Of a DNA stretch of 64,000 bases, positions 63,918 to 64,000 are shown in pieces. The position numbers and the translations under genes were made by a program. Numbering within the stretch: the stretch's first letter is position 1; each line of letters starts with the position of its first letter. Under the pieces are notes generated by a model. The model was not told the DNA's origin. It did no database searches and saw only the letters and a program-made list of their open reading frames with translations. The stretch lies in assembly GCF_019649055.1 (NCBI RefSeq), contig NW_026570269.1, forward strand, positions 372,001-436,000. The letters are read 5' to 3'. Source of the stretch: Paramacrobiotus metropolitanus (taxonomy: Eukaryota; Tardigrada; Eutardigrada; Parachela; Macrobiotidae).

Positions 63918-64000
63918 GTACAGAACCAGCTGCTAGCGCGGCTGTTTATCTTCTCAAGAAGTTACATAACGTAGTAAACGTACAATAATTTGTTTGCAGT

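Overview
The window is animal nuclear DNA. Its genes are split by short, AT-rich GT-AG introns with strong gtaagt-type donors, and the families are purely metazoan (nicotinic receptor subunits, an activin-like ligand, FBF1, SETDB, TVP23, a P5B-ATPase). AT-rich spacers, compact genes and unusually divergent receptor and peptide genes fit a small ecdysozoan. A tardigrade is my best guess, but the sequence alone does not prove it. Most real genes are invisible as single ORFs; the models below were built by joining exons whose splice sites and codon phases agree and whose joined products match known families.

Layout. 78-1316 (-): TVP23 Golgi protein. 1317-6573: spacer with a foldback hairpin. 6574-12222 (-): complete activin/TGF-beta-like ligand in 8 exons. 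14.65-15.33 kb: a 0.7 kb palindrome. 16282-17016 (-) and 18126-18487 (+): two divergent genes for small secreted peptides. 21332-24602 and 26662-31854 (+): tandem nicotinic-receptor-like subunits with the same 8-exon structure and the same predicted length. 33229-34639 (+): a five-helix membrane protein resembling an isolated TMD0 of ABCC transporters. 36080-37159 (+): a secreted Gly-Gly-Pro/polyGln/Cys protein with a TATA promoter and an intronic minisatellite. 37568-38681: a DNA transposon with perfect terminal inverted repeats, followed by a pipsqueak-type transposase fragment. 40464-40596: (TA)n. 41410-42222 (-): gamma-glutamylaminecyclotransferase. 43899-47660 (+): FBF1-like coiled-coil protein. 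48164-53176 (-): SETDB-type histone lysine methyltransferase. 53.4-56.3 kb (+): a TPR-like gene with disrupted frames. 57263-59132 (-): 5'-truncated LINE with a restriction-like endonuclease. 60478 to at least 63917 (+): P5B-type ATPase (ATP13A family) running off the right edge.

The genes do not form one pathway. The themes are cell signalling (activin-like ligand, two receptor subunits, two secreted peptides), membrane transport (TVP23, TMD0-like protein, P5B-ATPase), and chromatin or cilium functions (SETDB, FBF1). The strongest unusual signals are the receptor pair with a non-canonical pore and lost agonist-site residues, the free-standing TMD0-like protein, the two hidden secreted peptides and the silk/collagen-like secreted protein. 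Exon boundaries were read by eye and have no transcript support.
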